DNA of 20,771 nt from the NCBI GenBank assembly GCA_023263735.1, contig JALQUQ010000005.1:1-20771 (forward strand), read 5' to 3'. The notes under the pieces were generated by a model. The model saw nothing but the letters and a program-made list of their open reading frames with translations. It ran no database searches and was not told where the DNA came from. This DNA comes from Paracoccaceae bacterium (GTDB lineage: Bacteria; Pseudomonadota; Alphaproteobacteria; Rhodobacterales; Rhodobacteraceae). Positions 7,627 through 15,327 of this stretch are shown here, piece by piece (within the stretch, counting starts at the first letter, position 1; each line of letters opens with the position of its first letter). The position numbers were made by a program, and so were the translations under genes.

Positions 7627-9300
7627 ATGTCAGTTCGACGCGTGCTTTCCTTATGGTTTCCGCGCATGGCCGCCGAGCGGATGTTGCGGCAGCGTGATCG
7701 GGTGCAGGCCCTGCCCGAACCTTTCGCCGTGGTGGGCGAACGGCGGCAGGCGCAGGTGTTGATCTCGCTTTCCGCGATGGCCGAGGCGGCGGGATTGCGT
7801 CAGGGGCAGGCCCTGCGGGATGCCATGGCCATGTGCCCGCGCCTGCTGACCGCCTTTGAACATGCCCCGGCGGATGAGGCGTTTTTGCAGGCCTTGCGGC
7901 GATGGGCGGGCAAGTTCAGCCCTTGGGTCGCCGAAGAGCCGCCGGATTCGCTGGTGATTGACCTGACGGGATGTGCGCATCTGTTTGGCGGGGAAAAGGC
8001 GCTCTTGGCCCAGATCGAAGAAGATTGTGCTGATCTGGGGCTGACCATGCGGGCAGGGATTGCCGACACCCGCGGCGCGGCTTGGGCCTTGGCGCGCTAT
8101 GCGGGGGCTGTGTCCGGGCCGGTTCATTCGGGCGATGATATTCGGCAAGAGGCGCGGGCCACGCGGTCGCGGGCCCATCCCCGTCGCGTATCGCCGCAAA
8201 GCGCCGCGCCGACCATCCGCAGCCAAGGCGTGATAGCCGAGCCGGGGACCATGCGGCAGGTCATGGCCCCCTTGCCCTTGGCCGCGCTGCGCCTGCCCGC
8301 GCAGACGGTCGAGCAGTTGTCGCGGCTGGGATTGCGCCGGGTGGGCGATGTCGCGCTGTTGCCGCGTGCCTCTTTGGCACGGCGGTTTGGGGCCGATGTT
8401 CTGCGCCGTCTGGATCAGGCCCATGGGCTGGAGCCTGAACCCGTCAGCCCTGCCGCCGCACCGTTGCATTTCGCCGCCCGGATGGGTTTCCCCGATCCGA
8501 TCGGATTGGCCGATGATGTTCTGGCCGGGATCGATCGTCTGTTGCCCACGCTGTGTGCGCGGTTGCGCGCACGGGGGCGCGGGGCGCGGCAAGTCCGGCT
8601 TGAGGCGCAGCGCACCGATGGCCGCACCGAATGGGCCCTGGTCAATCTGGCGCGCGCCAGCGCCGACCCAGACCGTTTGCGCCCGCTTTTGGCGATGAAG
8701 ATCGATGGATTGGAGGCGGGGTTTGGGTTTGACCGCCTGCGGATCGAGGCGACGGTGACCGAACCTCTGCATGCCGTGCAGCACCGTGGCCATCTGGATG
8801 CCGCGGCCGAGGCGGTGTCACGGGCGCAATCGGATACGGCGCTTGATGATCTGATTGGCAAGCTGGGGGCGCGTCTGGGGCAGGATGCCGTCATCCGGTT
8901 GCATCCGGCTGACAGCCATATCCCAGAGAAAACGGCCAATGTTCTGGCGGCGGCATGGTCCGAGCCCGCAGCCGAACCTTGGCCCGAACCGCGGGCGCCA
9001 CGTCCGGTGGTGTTGTTCCGCCCCGAACCCGTCAGCCCGGTGGCGGATCACACCCCGCAGCCACCTGGGGCCCCGGTTCCGCCCGCGCGGTTTCGGTGGC
9101 GACGGCGCGATTTTGCCTTGCGGGTGGCGGCGGGGCCGGAACGGTTGTTGCCCGAATGGTGGCTGGATGATCCCGAATGGCGATCAGGCCCGCGCGATTA
9201 TTGGCGGGTCGAGGTCGAGGGGGGCGGGCGCTACTGGCTTTTTTATGCGCATGGCGGCGAAATCTCGGGCGGGTGGTTTTGCCACGGGATTTTCGCCTGA
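7627..9300 (+). CDS. imuB: ImuB, catalytically inactive Y-family polymerase-like translesion factor
   Basis: ImuB is the scaffold of the SOS mutasome and links ImuA, DnaE2 and the beta clamp. The 557-residue product has a Y-family fold: it begins VRRVLSLWFPRMAAERML where active polymerases have a DMDAFF-type motif, and shows DSLVIDLTGCAHLFGGE where they have SxDEAYLD. The metal-binding carboxylates are therefore missing, as is normal in ImuB. A helix-hairpin-helix-like stretch follows (VEQLSRLGLRRVGDVALLPRA in pieces). The C-terminus (PEWWLDDPEW, RDYWRVEVEGGGRYWLFY, GGWFCHGIFA) matches the tail seen in proteobacterial ImuB. ATG 7627 is preferred over TTG 7618 because homology starts there. 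imuA, usually directly upstream, is absent, and dnaE2 is about 4 kb away. The gene ends 4 bases from the stop of the opposing selD fusion. Confidence 0.92.
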   Translation: MSVRRVLSLWFPRMAAERMLRQRDRVQALPEPFAVVGERRQAQVLISLSAMAEAAGLRQGQALRDAMAMCPRLLTAFEHAPADEAFLQALRRWAGKFSPWVAEEPPDSLVIDLTGCAHLFGGEKALLAQIEEDCADLGLTMRAGIADTRGAAWALARYAGAVSGPVHSGDDIRQEARATRSRAHPRRVSPQSAAPTIRSQGVIAEPGTMRQVMAPLPLAALRLPAQTVEQLSRLGLRRVGDVALLPRASLARRFGADVLRRLDQAHGLEPEPVSPAAAPLHFAARMGFPDPIGLADDVLAGIDRLLPTLCARLRARGRGARQVRLEAQRTDGRTEWALVNLARASADPDRLRPLLAMKIDGLEAGFGFDRLRIEATVTEPLHAVQHRGHLDAAAEAVSRAQSDTALDDLIGKLGARLGQDAVIRLHPADSHIPEKTANVLAAAWSEPAAEPWPEPRAPRPVVLFRPEPVSPVADHTPQPPGAPVPPARFRWRRRDFALRVAAGPERLLPEWWLDDPEWRSGPRDYWRVEVEGGGRYWLFYAHGGEISGGWFCHGIFA

Positions 9301-9304
9301 TGCG

Positions 9305-11518
9305 TTAAAGCGCCACAATACGGGCCGGGCCCGGCCCGATGTGGCCGATGGGTGTTGCGCGCTCTCCCAACCGGGCAAGTTCTTCGATCACACGCTCGGC
9401 CATGGCTGCGGGAACAGTGGCCATAAGCCCGCCGCAGGTTTGCGGGTCGATCAGCAGATCGGTAATCGGGCCGGGTGGGGCATCCAGATTCCAGCCCAGG
9501 GCTGCCCGATTCGCCGGGGCCAAGGTCGAGGCCATTCCCGCCGCCGCCAAAGCCAAGGCCCCCGGCAAGACGGGGATCTTGGACAGGTCCAGCTCTGCCG
9601 AAACCCCGCGCCCATGATCGGCCCCGCGCACCATTTCCCACAAATGCCCCGCCAGCCCAAAGCCGGTGACATCGGTCATGGCCGTGGCCGCGTTGCGCAG
9701 GATCGCCGCCGCCGGCCCAAGCGGGCGCGACATCGATTCAATGCACTGCACCCAAGCCTCACCCAGCATTGGCTGACCGGGGCCCGAGGGCAAAATCGAC
9801 ATCGCCATTTCGGCCGCCAGAATCGTGCCGGTGCCGATGGGTTTGGTCAGCAGGATCACATCGCCGACCTGTGCCCCGGATTTTGGCGTGATCTGGCCCT
9901 TGGCCAATCCGGTGACCGTAAAGCCGATGGTCAGCTCATCACCGACAGAGGTATGGCCGCCGGCAATATCGGCCCCGGCGGCGCGAAAGACCGATGCGGC
10001 GGCCTCCATCACCTCGGCCAACATCCGCGCCTGCAGGGAGGCCGACAGGCGGGGCAAGGTGATCTGGGCCAGCGCTATCTGCGGATCAGCCCCCATGGCC
10101 CAGACATCGCCCAAGGCGTGAATGGCCGTAAGCCGCGCCATCAAGGCCGGATCATGGGTAAAGGCGCGCAAATGGTCGGTGGTCATGACCTGCACCGCCT
10201 GACCCACCGCCAGAATGGCGGCATCATCCCCCGGGCCCGAGATCACATCAGACCGAACCGGGGCGGGTAGGGTTTGCAGCGCGGCAGACAAGGCCCCCGC
10301 CCCGACTTTTGCCCCACATCCCCCGCACATCGGTTTCTTGCCCAACGCTTCTGACAGGCCCTTGGCATGCGGATTGGGCAGGGCTGGCTGTGGCATCGCA
10401 GGAAATTCCCGCAGCATCGTCATGAATTTCTGGTCGATCCGGTCTTTGAGCCACCAAAGCCACGCCCCACCCGCGCGCAACCCGAATTTGTCGGCAGCGG
10501 CGCGACGATCCCCCAAGGAAATCAGCTTTAGATAATCGCGCTGCGGCGAAAAGCGCTGCATCGTCCCCTTGCTGACGGCGGTCCGCAGGTTGTGAAAAAG
10601 CACCGGTGCGGCGCGAACCGCGAAAACCCCGGCCTTGGGGCGCGGAGCAAAGGCCAGATGCGCGCAATCGCCCGCCGCAAAAACCGAAGGGTCCGAGCTT
10701 TGCAAGGTGGGAGAGACGGTGACAAAGCCGTCGTGCAGGTCAAGCCCGGTGTCGCGCAGCCAATCTTGGGCGCGCCCGCCCGCGACGGCCAAGGTAAAGT
10801 CTGACGCAAGGCGCTGACCATCCGACAGCATCACCGCATCGCGGGTGATCTCGGCCGCTGATACCTGGGTCACCAAGGCAATGCCTGCCCGACCGAGTTC
10901 CGCCAAAAGCGTGCGCCGCGTGCCCTCACTGATCGCAGGCAGGGCGGTTGCCCCGCGTTCGATCACGGTGATGACCGGTTGGCGGCCGCTTTGCACAAGA
11001 CGATGGTGCGACGCCAACGCCAGTTCGACCCCGCCCACGCCACCGCCGATGATGGTGACATGCGGGGCAGACGGGGCATTGGCCACAAACGCCTCCCACG
11101 CCTGAAAGTAATTGCCCAAGGGCTTTGCCGAAACGCCAAACGCGGCATGCCCGGGAACCAAAGGCAGATCGGACTGGATACCGATATCGACCGATGCCAT
11201 GTCATAGGGGACCTGCCGCCCCGACGACAGATGGACGATTTTCTGCGCAAGGTCCATGCCCGTGGCCGTATCCAGGATCAGCCGCGCCCCCGCCAGTCGG
11301 CCCAGCCGAACCAGATCGATCAGCATGTCGTCGCGCAGATAATGGCCCGCGATCGCCCCCGGCAACATTCCGGTATAGGGGGCGACCGGGCCGGGGTTGA
11401 TCACGGTCAGCCGCGCCCCGGGCAAGGGGTTCATCGCCCATTGGCGCAAAACCAAGGCATGGGCGTGCCCTCCTCCGACCAAAACGATATCTTGGGTCAG
11501 GGGCAGGGGGCTGTGCAT
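9305..11518 (-). CDS. selD: Fusion of NADH dehydrogenase-like FAD oxidoreductase and selenophosphate synthase
   Basis: The 737-residue protein joins two enzymes. Residues 1 to about 380 form a pyridine nucleotide-disulfide oxidoreductase fold with an FAD site (DIVLVGGGHAHALVLR), an NAD site (VTIIGGGVGGVELALA) and VFAAGDCAHLAF; this is the N-terminal partner described as Nterm_to_SelD (TIGR03169, by recollection). Residues from about 395 are SelD, with CGGCGAKVG carrying the catalytic Cys and Lys, GPGDDAAIL, TTDHLRAFTHDP, DIAGGHTSVGDELTIGF and a C-terminal TDLLIDPQTCGGL. SelD makes selenophosphate from selenide and ATP for selenocysteine or 2-selenouridine in tRNA. The role of the flavin domain is unproven; it may help supply reduced selenium. 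ATG 11518 is chosen because the FAD motif follows about 10 residues later; the frame upstream to 11905 lacks homology and overlaps the next gene. Confidence 0.93.
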   Translation of the reverse strand: MHSPLPLTQDIVLVGGGHAHALVLRQWAMNPLPGARLTVINPGPVAPYTGMLPGAIAGHYLRDDMLIDLVRLGRLAGARLILDTATGMDLAQKIVHLSSGRQVPYDMASVDIGIQSDLPLVPGHAAFGVSAKPLGNYFQAWEAFVANAPSAPHVTIIGGGVGGVELALASHHRLVQSGRQPVITVIERGATALPAISEGTRRTLLAELGRAGIALVTQVSAAEITRDAVMLSDGQRLASDFTLAVAGGRAQDWLRDTGLDLHDGFVTVSPTLQSSDPSVFAAGDCAHLAFAPRPKAGVFAVRAAPVLFHNLRTAVSKGTMQRFSPQRDYLKLISLGDRRAAADKFGLRAGGAWLWWLKDRIDQKFMTMLREFPAMPQPALPNPHAKGLSEALGKKPMCGGCGAKVGAGALSAALQTLPAPVRSDVISGPGDDAAILAVGQAVQVMTTDHLRAFTHDPALMARLTAIHALGDVWAMGADPQIALAQITLPRLSASLQARMLAEVMEAAASVFRAAGADIAGGHTSVGDELTIGFTVTGLAKGQITPKSGAQVGDVILLTKPIGTGTILAAEMAMSILPSGPGQPMLGEAWVQCIESMSRPLGPAAAILRNAATAMTDVTGFGLAGHLWEMVRGADHGRGVSAELDLSKIPVLPGALALAAAGMASTLAPANRAALGWNLDAPPGPITDLLIDPQTCGGLMATVPAAMAERVIEELARLGERATPIGHIGPGPARIVAL
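9321..9338. other. 18-bp perfect palindrome at the imuB/selD convergence
   Basis: CGGGCCGGGCCCGGCCCG is its own reverse complement. It lies inside the last codons of the selD fusion (around IGPGPARI) and 20 bases beyond the imuB stop. It could fold into a hairpin in the imuB transcript, but no T-run follows. The G-P repeats of the encoded peptide may be the simpler cause. Confidence 0.35.
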
Positions 11519-11678
11519 GGGAAAGGTCCGCTTTAGGTTTGTCTGCAAGCTAACCCCAGTTTGCGCCGGATACGAGGGGGCTGCGACATTAGGCGATAGG
11601 GGCACAGGACCTTTGTCGAAACGGCGGACGGGTGTTAGGCTTTGCCCCCAAAGTCGTGTGTCGTCGGGGGTTTCACAG

Positions 11679-12836
11679 ATGCAGATGGCAGCAACATTCG
11701 TCTGGCGTTTGTGCCTGTGGTTCTGCGCCATGGGGATGATTGCGGGGCCCGTCCCGGCGCAAGAGGCGCGGCCGGTGATCGAACCGGTGACCACGCCCAT
11801 GACCTTTCGCATGGCGTCAAGCGGGGGGAATTGTGTGGGCTGTGAATGGGTGGTGGCCGAAGGCGTCATCACCAACGAAACACCGGATTTGCTGCGCGCC
11901 TTCATCCGCGATTGGGAGCATATCTATTTCATCGTCTTCAATTCTCCCGGTGGGAACCTTTTCGCCGGATTTGAGCTGGGAAAAATCCTGCGGGAACAGA
12001 ACGCCAATGTCAGCATCGCGGCCTCGCGGCCCATGGTCGAACTGCCCAACTATGACGAACAACACCCCGGCATCTGCGTTTCGGCCTGCGCCTATGCCGT
12101 TTTGGGCGGGGGGTTGCGGTCGATTTCCGAAGGAGAGCTTGGCTTTCATCAGTTTTCTGACCCAAAGGCCTTGGAAAGCCCCGAGATGGCGCAATTCACT
12201 GCCACCGACCGCGTCAAGGATCAGCTGATCACCGGGCGCATCGTGCAATATCTGCGTGAAATGGGGATCGATCTGCGGCTGTATGAACTGGCGGCCGAGG
12301 TGGCGCCCGATCAATTGCGGTTCCTGACCGATGGCGAATTGATCGACTTTGGGATCAACACCAACCCCGATGTCGTGCAGCGAGATTGGACCATGCTGCC
12401 CTTTGAAAAGGGGCTGGTCGCGGAATCCGAAACCTTGCGGAATTTTCTAAGCCCGAATGGCGGGAAGGTGCGGTTTTACTGTTCCAAGGGCAAAACCTAT
12501 CTGGCTTTCTTTCGTCCGTCGCGCCTGTTTCGGGATGAAAGCATCGTGACCGAAATCAAGGAGGTCTTTGACAGCACGCCCCCCGATCTGGTGGTGGGGG
12601 ACCGACCGCTTGGCGCAAGGTATGAGGGCGTTTATCCCAGCAAGGATGGACAGACATTCGTGACCCTGTTCTCTCTGTCCAAAGCGGCGGCGAACGATTT
12701 CGTCAAGGCAGAGGCGGTGACGGCGTCTTATGGCGCCGGGCGCGCGACCGAGGCCTTTTATTCTCTCCTCAGCCTTGGCCCCTTGCCCACGGATCGGCGT
12801 GCTTTGACCTTGGCGGCCAAGAACTGCATCAACTGA
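11679..12836 (+). CDS. Exported ClpP/crotonase-fold protein (COG3904-like), putative serine protease
   Basis: The 385-residue product has a signal peptide (residues about 1-27, ending PVPAQ) and so is probably periplasmic. Next come a Cys-rich NCVGCEWVVAEGVIT and a ClpP-like core: FNSPGGN (about residues 87-93, oxyanion-hole type), GICVSACAYAVLGGG with candidate nucleophile Ser135, and LGFHQF with candidate catalytic His157. This arrangement is typical of the COG3904 group of predicted periplasmic ClpP-class proteins common in alphaproteobacteria; substrates are not established. About 200 C-terminal residues have no motif that I recognise. The start could also be the ATG at 11685, two codons later. 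The gene diverges from the selD fusion with a gap of 160 bases. Confidence 0.75.
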   Translation: MQMAATFVWRLCLWFCAMGMIAGPVPAQEARPVIEPVTTPMTFRMASSGGNCVGCEWVVAEGVITNETPDLLRAFIRDWEHIYFIVFNSPGGNLFAGFELGKILREQNANVSIAASRPMVELPNYDEQHPGICVSACAYAVLGGGLRSISEGELGFHQFSDPKALESPEMAQFTATDRVKDQLITGRIVQYLREMGIDLRLYELAAEVAPDQLRFLTDGELIDFGINTNPDVVQRDWTMLPFEKGLVAESETLRNFLSPNGGKVRFYCSKGKTYLAFFRPSRLFRDESIVTEIKEVFDSTPPDLVVGDRPLGARYEGVYPSKDGQTFVTLFSLSKAAANDFVKAEAVTASYGAGRATEAFYSLLSLGPLPTDRRALTLAAKNCIN

Positions 12837-12973
12837 CGCGGATGCAAACGAGAGCTCCGGCACGACACCGGCCCCCCGCTTTGCCATTGGGTAAAACCGC
12901 GACGCCAAATGTCGGATACGGGGATGACTTGTCGCACCAACTCGCCTAGCTGAACCTTGGGAAACAGGCGAGA

Positions 12974-14998
12974 ATGAACATGGGCTACTATTTGGGCGTT
13001 GATACCGGCGGAACCTATACCGATGCGGTTGTGGTTGATGGCGCGGCAACCAAGGTCGTCGGCAAGGCGAAATCGCTGACCACGCGAAAGGATTTGTCGA
13101 TCGGTATCGGGGGCGCTGTCGATGCGGCCCTCTCGGCCGCCGATGTGCCCGCGTCGGATATTTCGATGGTTTCCCTTTCGACCACGCTTGCCACCAATGC
13201 GCTTGTCGAAGGGCAAGGCGGCCGTGTGGCCCTGATCTTCATCGGGTTCGATGCCAGCGACGAAGCCCGCGCCGGGCTTGCCGATGCGTTGAAGGGCGAC
13301 CCGATTCTGCGCTTTGAGGGGGGGCATGGACATGCCGGCCAAGAGCGCGCGCCGCTGGATTTGGCGCGACTGGAAACAGAGGTGGCGGCGCTTGCCGATG
13401 ATGTGGTGGGCTTTGCCGTCGCCGCCCAGTTCGCCACGCGCAACCCCGCCCATGAAATTGCCGCGCGTGAGGTCATTCGCCGCGTCACCGGGCGGCCGGT
13501 GACCTGCAGCCATGAGTTGTCGGCCAATCTGAATGGTCCCAAGCGGGCGCTGACGGCGCTTTTGAATGCCCGTCTTATTGGCATGATTGATCGTTTGGTG
13601 GCCGCCTGCGAGCAGCATTTGCAGCGCGCCGGGATCGATGCCCCGTTGATGGTGGTGCGCGGCGATGGCGCGCTGATTTCAGCGGCGATGGTGCGTGAAC
13701 GCCCGATTGAAACCATTCTGTCGGGGCCCGCGGCCAGCATCGTGGGCGCACGCTGGTTGACCGGGGCCAAGGATGCGCTGGTCTCTGACATCGGGGGCAC
13801 AACGACGGATGTGGCCCTGTTGAAAGATGGTTTGCCCGAAATCGATCCCGAAGGCGCGCGCGTGGGCGGGTTCCGAACCATGGTCGAGGCGGTGGCGATG
13901 CGCACCACCGGTCTGGGGGGCGATTCCGAGGTGCATCTGGTGACCGAAGGGCTGGAGGGCGGTTTGCGCCTTGGCCCGCGTCGCCTGATCCCGATTTCCC
14001 TTTTGGCTGTGGATCATGGCCCGATGGTGGACGAGTCGCTTGATCGGGCATTGGCGACCGAGGTTGCCGGGGAAATGGATGGTCGGTTTGTCGTGCCGAT
14101 GACGGGTACGGCGGCGGGCCTGACCGCGCGTGAGGCGACCGTTCTGGCCCGGATCGACCGCCCGATGCCGCTGGCCAAGGCGCTTGCCTCGCGGCTAGAG
14201 GCTGCGGCGCTGGATCGGCTGGTGGCGCGGGGGTTGGTGATGCTGTCCGGGGTCACCCCGTCGGATGCCAGCCACGTTCTGGGGCGGCTGTCGGCGTGGA
14301 ACAGCGGGGCCGCCGAAAAGGCGCTGCGCCTGATGGGGCGGCGGCGCAACGGATCGGGCGAGCGTTTTGCCAATGATCCGGCCGTCTTTGCGCAAGCCAT
14401 TGTCGATCAGTTGACCTTGCAGACGGCGGAATGCCTGTTGGAAGCAGCATTCGCCGAAGATCCGGCTTTTGCTGGCCACGCCCCCGAGACGCTGGCGCGG
14501 CATGTGCTCTTGCATCGCGGATTGGCGCACCATCGCGGCGTGATGCAGGTTTCGGCGCGGTTGGGGGTTCCCGTCATCGGTCTGGGGGCCTCGGCCCCCG
14601 CCTATTATGGGGCGGTCGGCACGATGCTGGGCTGCGACATGATCCTGCCCGAACATGCCGGCGTGGCCAATGCCATCGGCGCCGTTGTGGGGCAGGTCAG
14701 CCAGCGCGTGACGGGGAGTGTCACCTCGCCTGCCGAAGGGCGCTACGCCGCCCATTTGCCAAACGGGGTCGAGATCTTTTCCGATCTGGAGGCAGCGCTT
14801 GCCAAGATGGAGGCGACGCTGCGGGCCGAGGCCATGGATCGCGCGGCGCGGGCCGGAGCCGTCGAGGCCACGCTTTTGGCAGACCGCAAGCTCAAGGAGG
14901 CCGAGATCGAGGGGCGGCGCATGTTTATCGAAGCCCAGATCACGGTGACCGCAACCGGCCGTCCGCGCGTTGCTCATGATTTTGAACAGAAAGAATGA
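12974..14998 (+). CDS. Hydantoinase/oxoprolinase family protein, HyuA-like subunit
   Basis: The 674-residue product belongs to the actin-like ATPase-fold HyuA family (N-methylhydantoinase A, 5-oxoprolinase and acetone carboxylase beta relatives). The N-terminal phosphate-binding motif is GVDTGGTYTDAVVVDG (residues 8-23). It is followed by STTLATNALVEGQGGRVALI, then a second conserved block SDIGGTTTDVALLKDG (about residue 270) preceded by ILSGPAASIVGA, and a C-terminal VIGLGASAPAYYGAVG. These enzymes open cyclic amides with ATP, usually together with a HyuB partner. No HyuB gene is adjacent, so the substrate is uncertain. The start may be the ATG at 12974 or 12980. Upstream, 12837-12973 contains no recognised site; downstream lies the tRNA gene. 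Confidence 0.87.
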   Translation: MNMGYYLGVDTGGTYTDAVVVDGAATKVVGKAKSLTTRKDLSIGIGGAVDAALSAADVPASDISMVSLSTTLATNALVEGQGGRVALIFIGFDASDEARAGLADALKGDPILRFEGGHGHAGQERAPLDLARLETEVAALADDVVGFAVAAQFATRNPAHEIAAREVIRRVTGRPVTCSHELSANLNGPKRALTALLNARLIGMIDRLVAACEQHLQRAGIDAPLMVVRGDGALISAAMVRERPIETILSGPAASIVGARWLTGAKDALVSDIGGTTTDVALLKDGLPEIDPEGARVGGFRTMVEAVAMRTTGLGGDSEVHLVTEGLEGGLRLGPRRLIPISLLAVDHGPMVDESLDRALATEVAGEMDGRFVVPMTGTAAGLTAREATVLARIDRPMPLAKALASRLEAAALDRLVARGLVMLSGVTPSDASHVLGRLSAWNSGAAEKALRLMGRRRNGSGERFANDPAVFAQAIVDQLTLQTAECLLEAAFAEDPAFAGHAPETLARHVLLHRGLAHHRGVMQVSARLGVPVIGLGASAPAYYGAVGTMLGCDMILPEHAGVANAIGAVVGQVSQRVTGSVTSPAEGRYAAHLPNGVEIFSDLEAALAKMEATLRAEAMDRAARAGAVEATLLADRKLKEAEIEGRRMFIEAQITVTATGRPRVAHDFEQKE

Positions 14999-15008
14999 CG
15001 ATTTGCCC

Positions 15009-15037
15009 TTGACGCCCCCGCGCTTGCGCAATACGAC
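15009..15037 (+). promoter_or_regulatory. Probable promoter of the tRNA gene
   Basis: TTGACG (15009-15014), a 17-base spacer and TACGAC (15032-15037) give a sigma-70-like promoter with a strong -35 and a weak -10. The -10 ends 9 bases before the mature tRNA 5' end, which fits a stable RNA promoter. The elements start 10 bases after the end of the hydantoinase gene. Confidence 0.55.
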
Positions 15038-15046
15038 GCCCGCAGT

Positions 15047-15123
15047 GGCTGGGTAGCTCAGTTGGTTAGAGCACATGACTCATAATCATGGGGTCGGGAG
15101 TTCAAGTCTCCCCCCCGCCACCA
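15047..15123 (+). tRNA. tRNA-Met (CAT anticodon), elongator type
   Basis: The 77-base sequence folds as a tRNA with encoded CCA. The D-stem is GCTC/GAGC, the anticodon stem CATGA/TCATG with loop CTCATAA, and the T-stem GGGAG/CTCCC with loop TTCAAGT. The acceptor is GGCTGGG against CCCCGCC, discriminator A. Position 1-72 is G-C and the anticodon stem lacks the three G-C pairs of initiator tRNA, so it is not tRNA-fMet. A lysidine-modified tRNA-Ile2 also has a CAT gene anticodon and cannot be fully excluded. The acceptor stem has a U4:C69 mismatch, which is unusual. Confidence 0.9.
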
Positions 15124-15212
15124 CCTTCTCGAAGAAGTGATTTCGGTTCTTGTGGTGGCTGGCTTGGCCCAAAGGACCGTGGGATAATCGTTTGAATAGG
15201 GGCGGGGCTTAG

Positions 15213-15230
15213 CAGGCTGCTGAAGAAGTC
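15213..15230 (+). repeat. Left terminal inverted repeat of the IS5-group element
   Basis: The 18-bp end pairs with 16553-16570; the mismatches are at positions 13 and 14 from the tip. It abuts the TTAG flank at 15209-15212. Confidence 0.88.
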
Positions 15231-15327
15231 GGCGGTGCGGAATGGTTTCCTTTCTGCGCTACCTGCTGCGGTTGGTTTCGGCGCGTTGGGTGCGTGCGTG
15301 CAATGTGCCTGACGCGGTTTCCCGGCT

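Noticed and set aside
8855..10270. 471-codon plus-strand frame across imuB and selD
   Set aside because: It overlaps the confirmed imuB in another frame and lies antisense to selD; the product is Gly/Arg/Gln-rich with no motif.
11519..11905. N-terminal extension of the selD fusion
   Set aside because: The extra residues lack homology and overlap the exported ClpP-like gene; the FAD-binding motif begins shortly after ATG 11518.
15124..15212. Possible attachment site or gene remnant between the tRNA and the IS element
   Set aside because: No repeat of the tRNA 3' end was seen elsewhere in the window, and no integrase or coding remnant was recognisable in these 89 bases.
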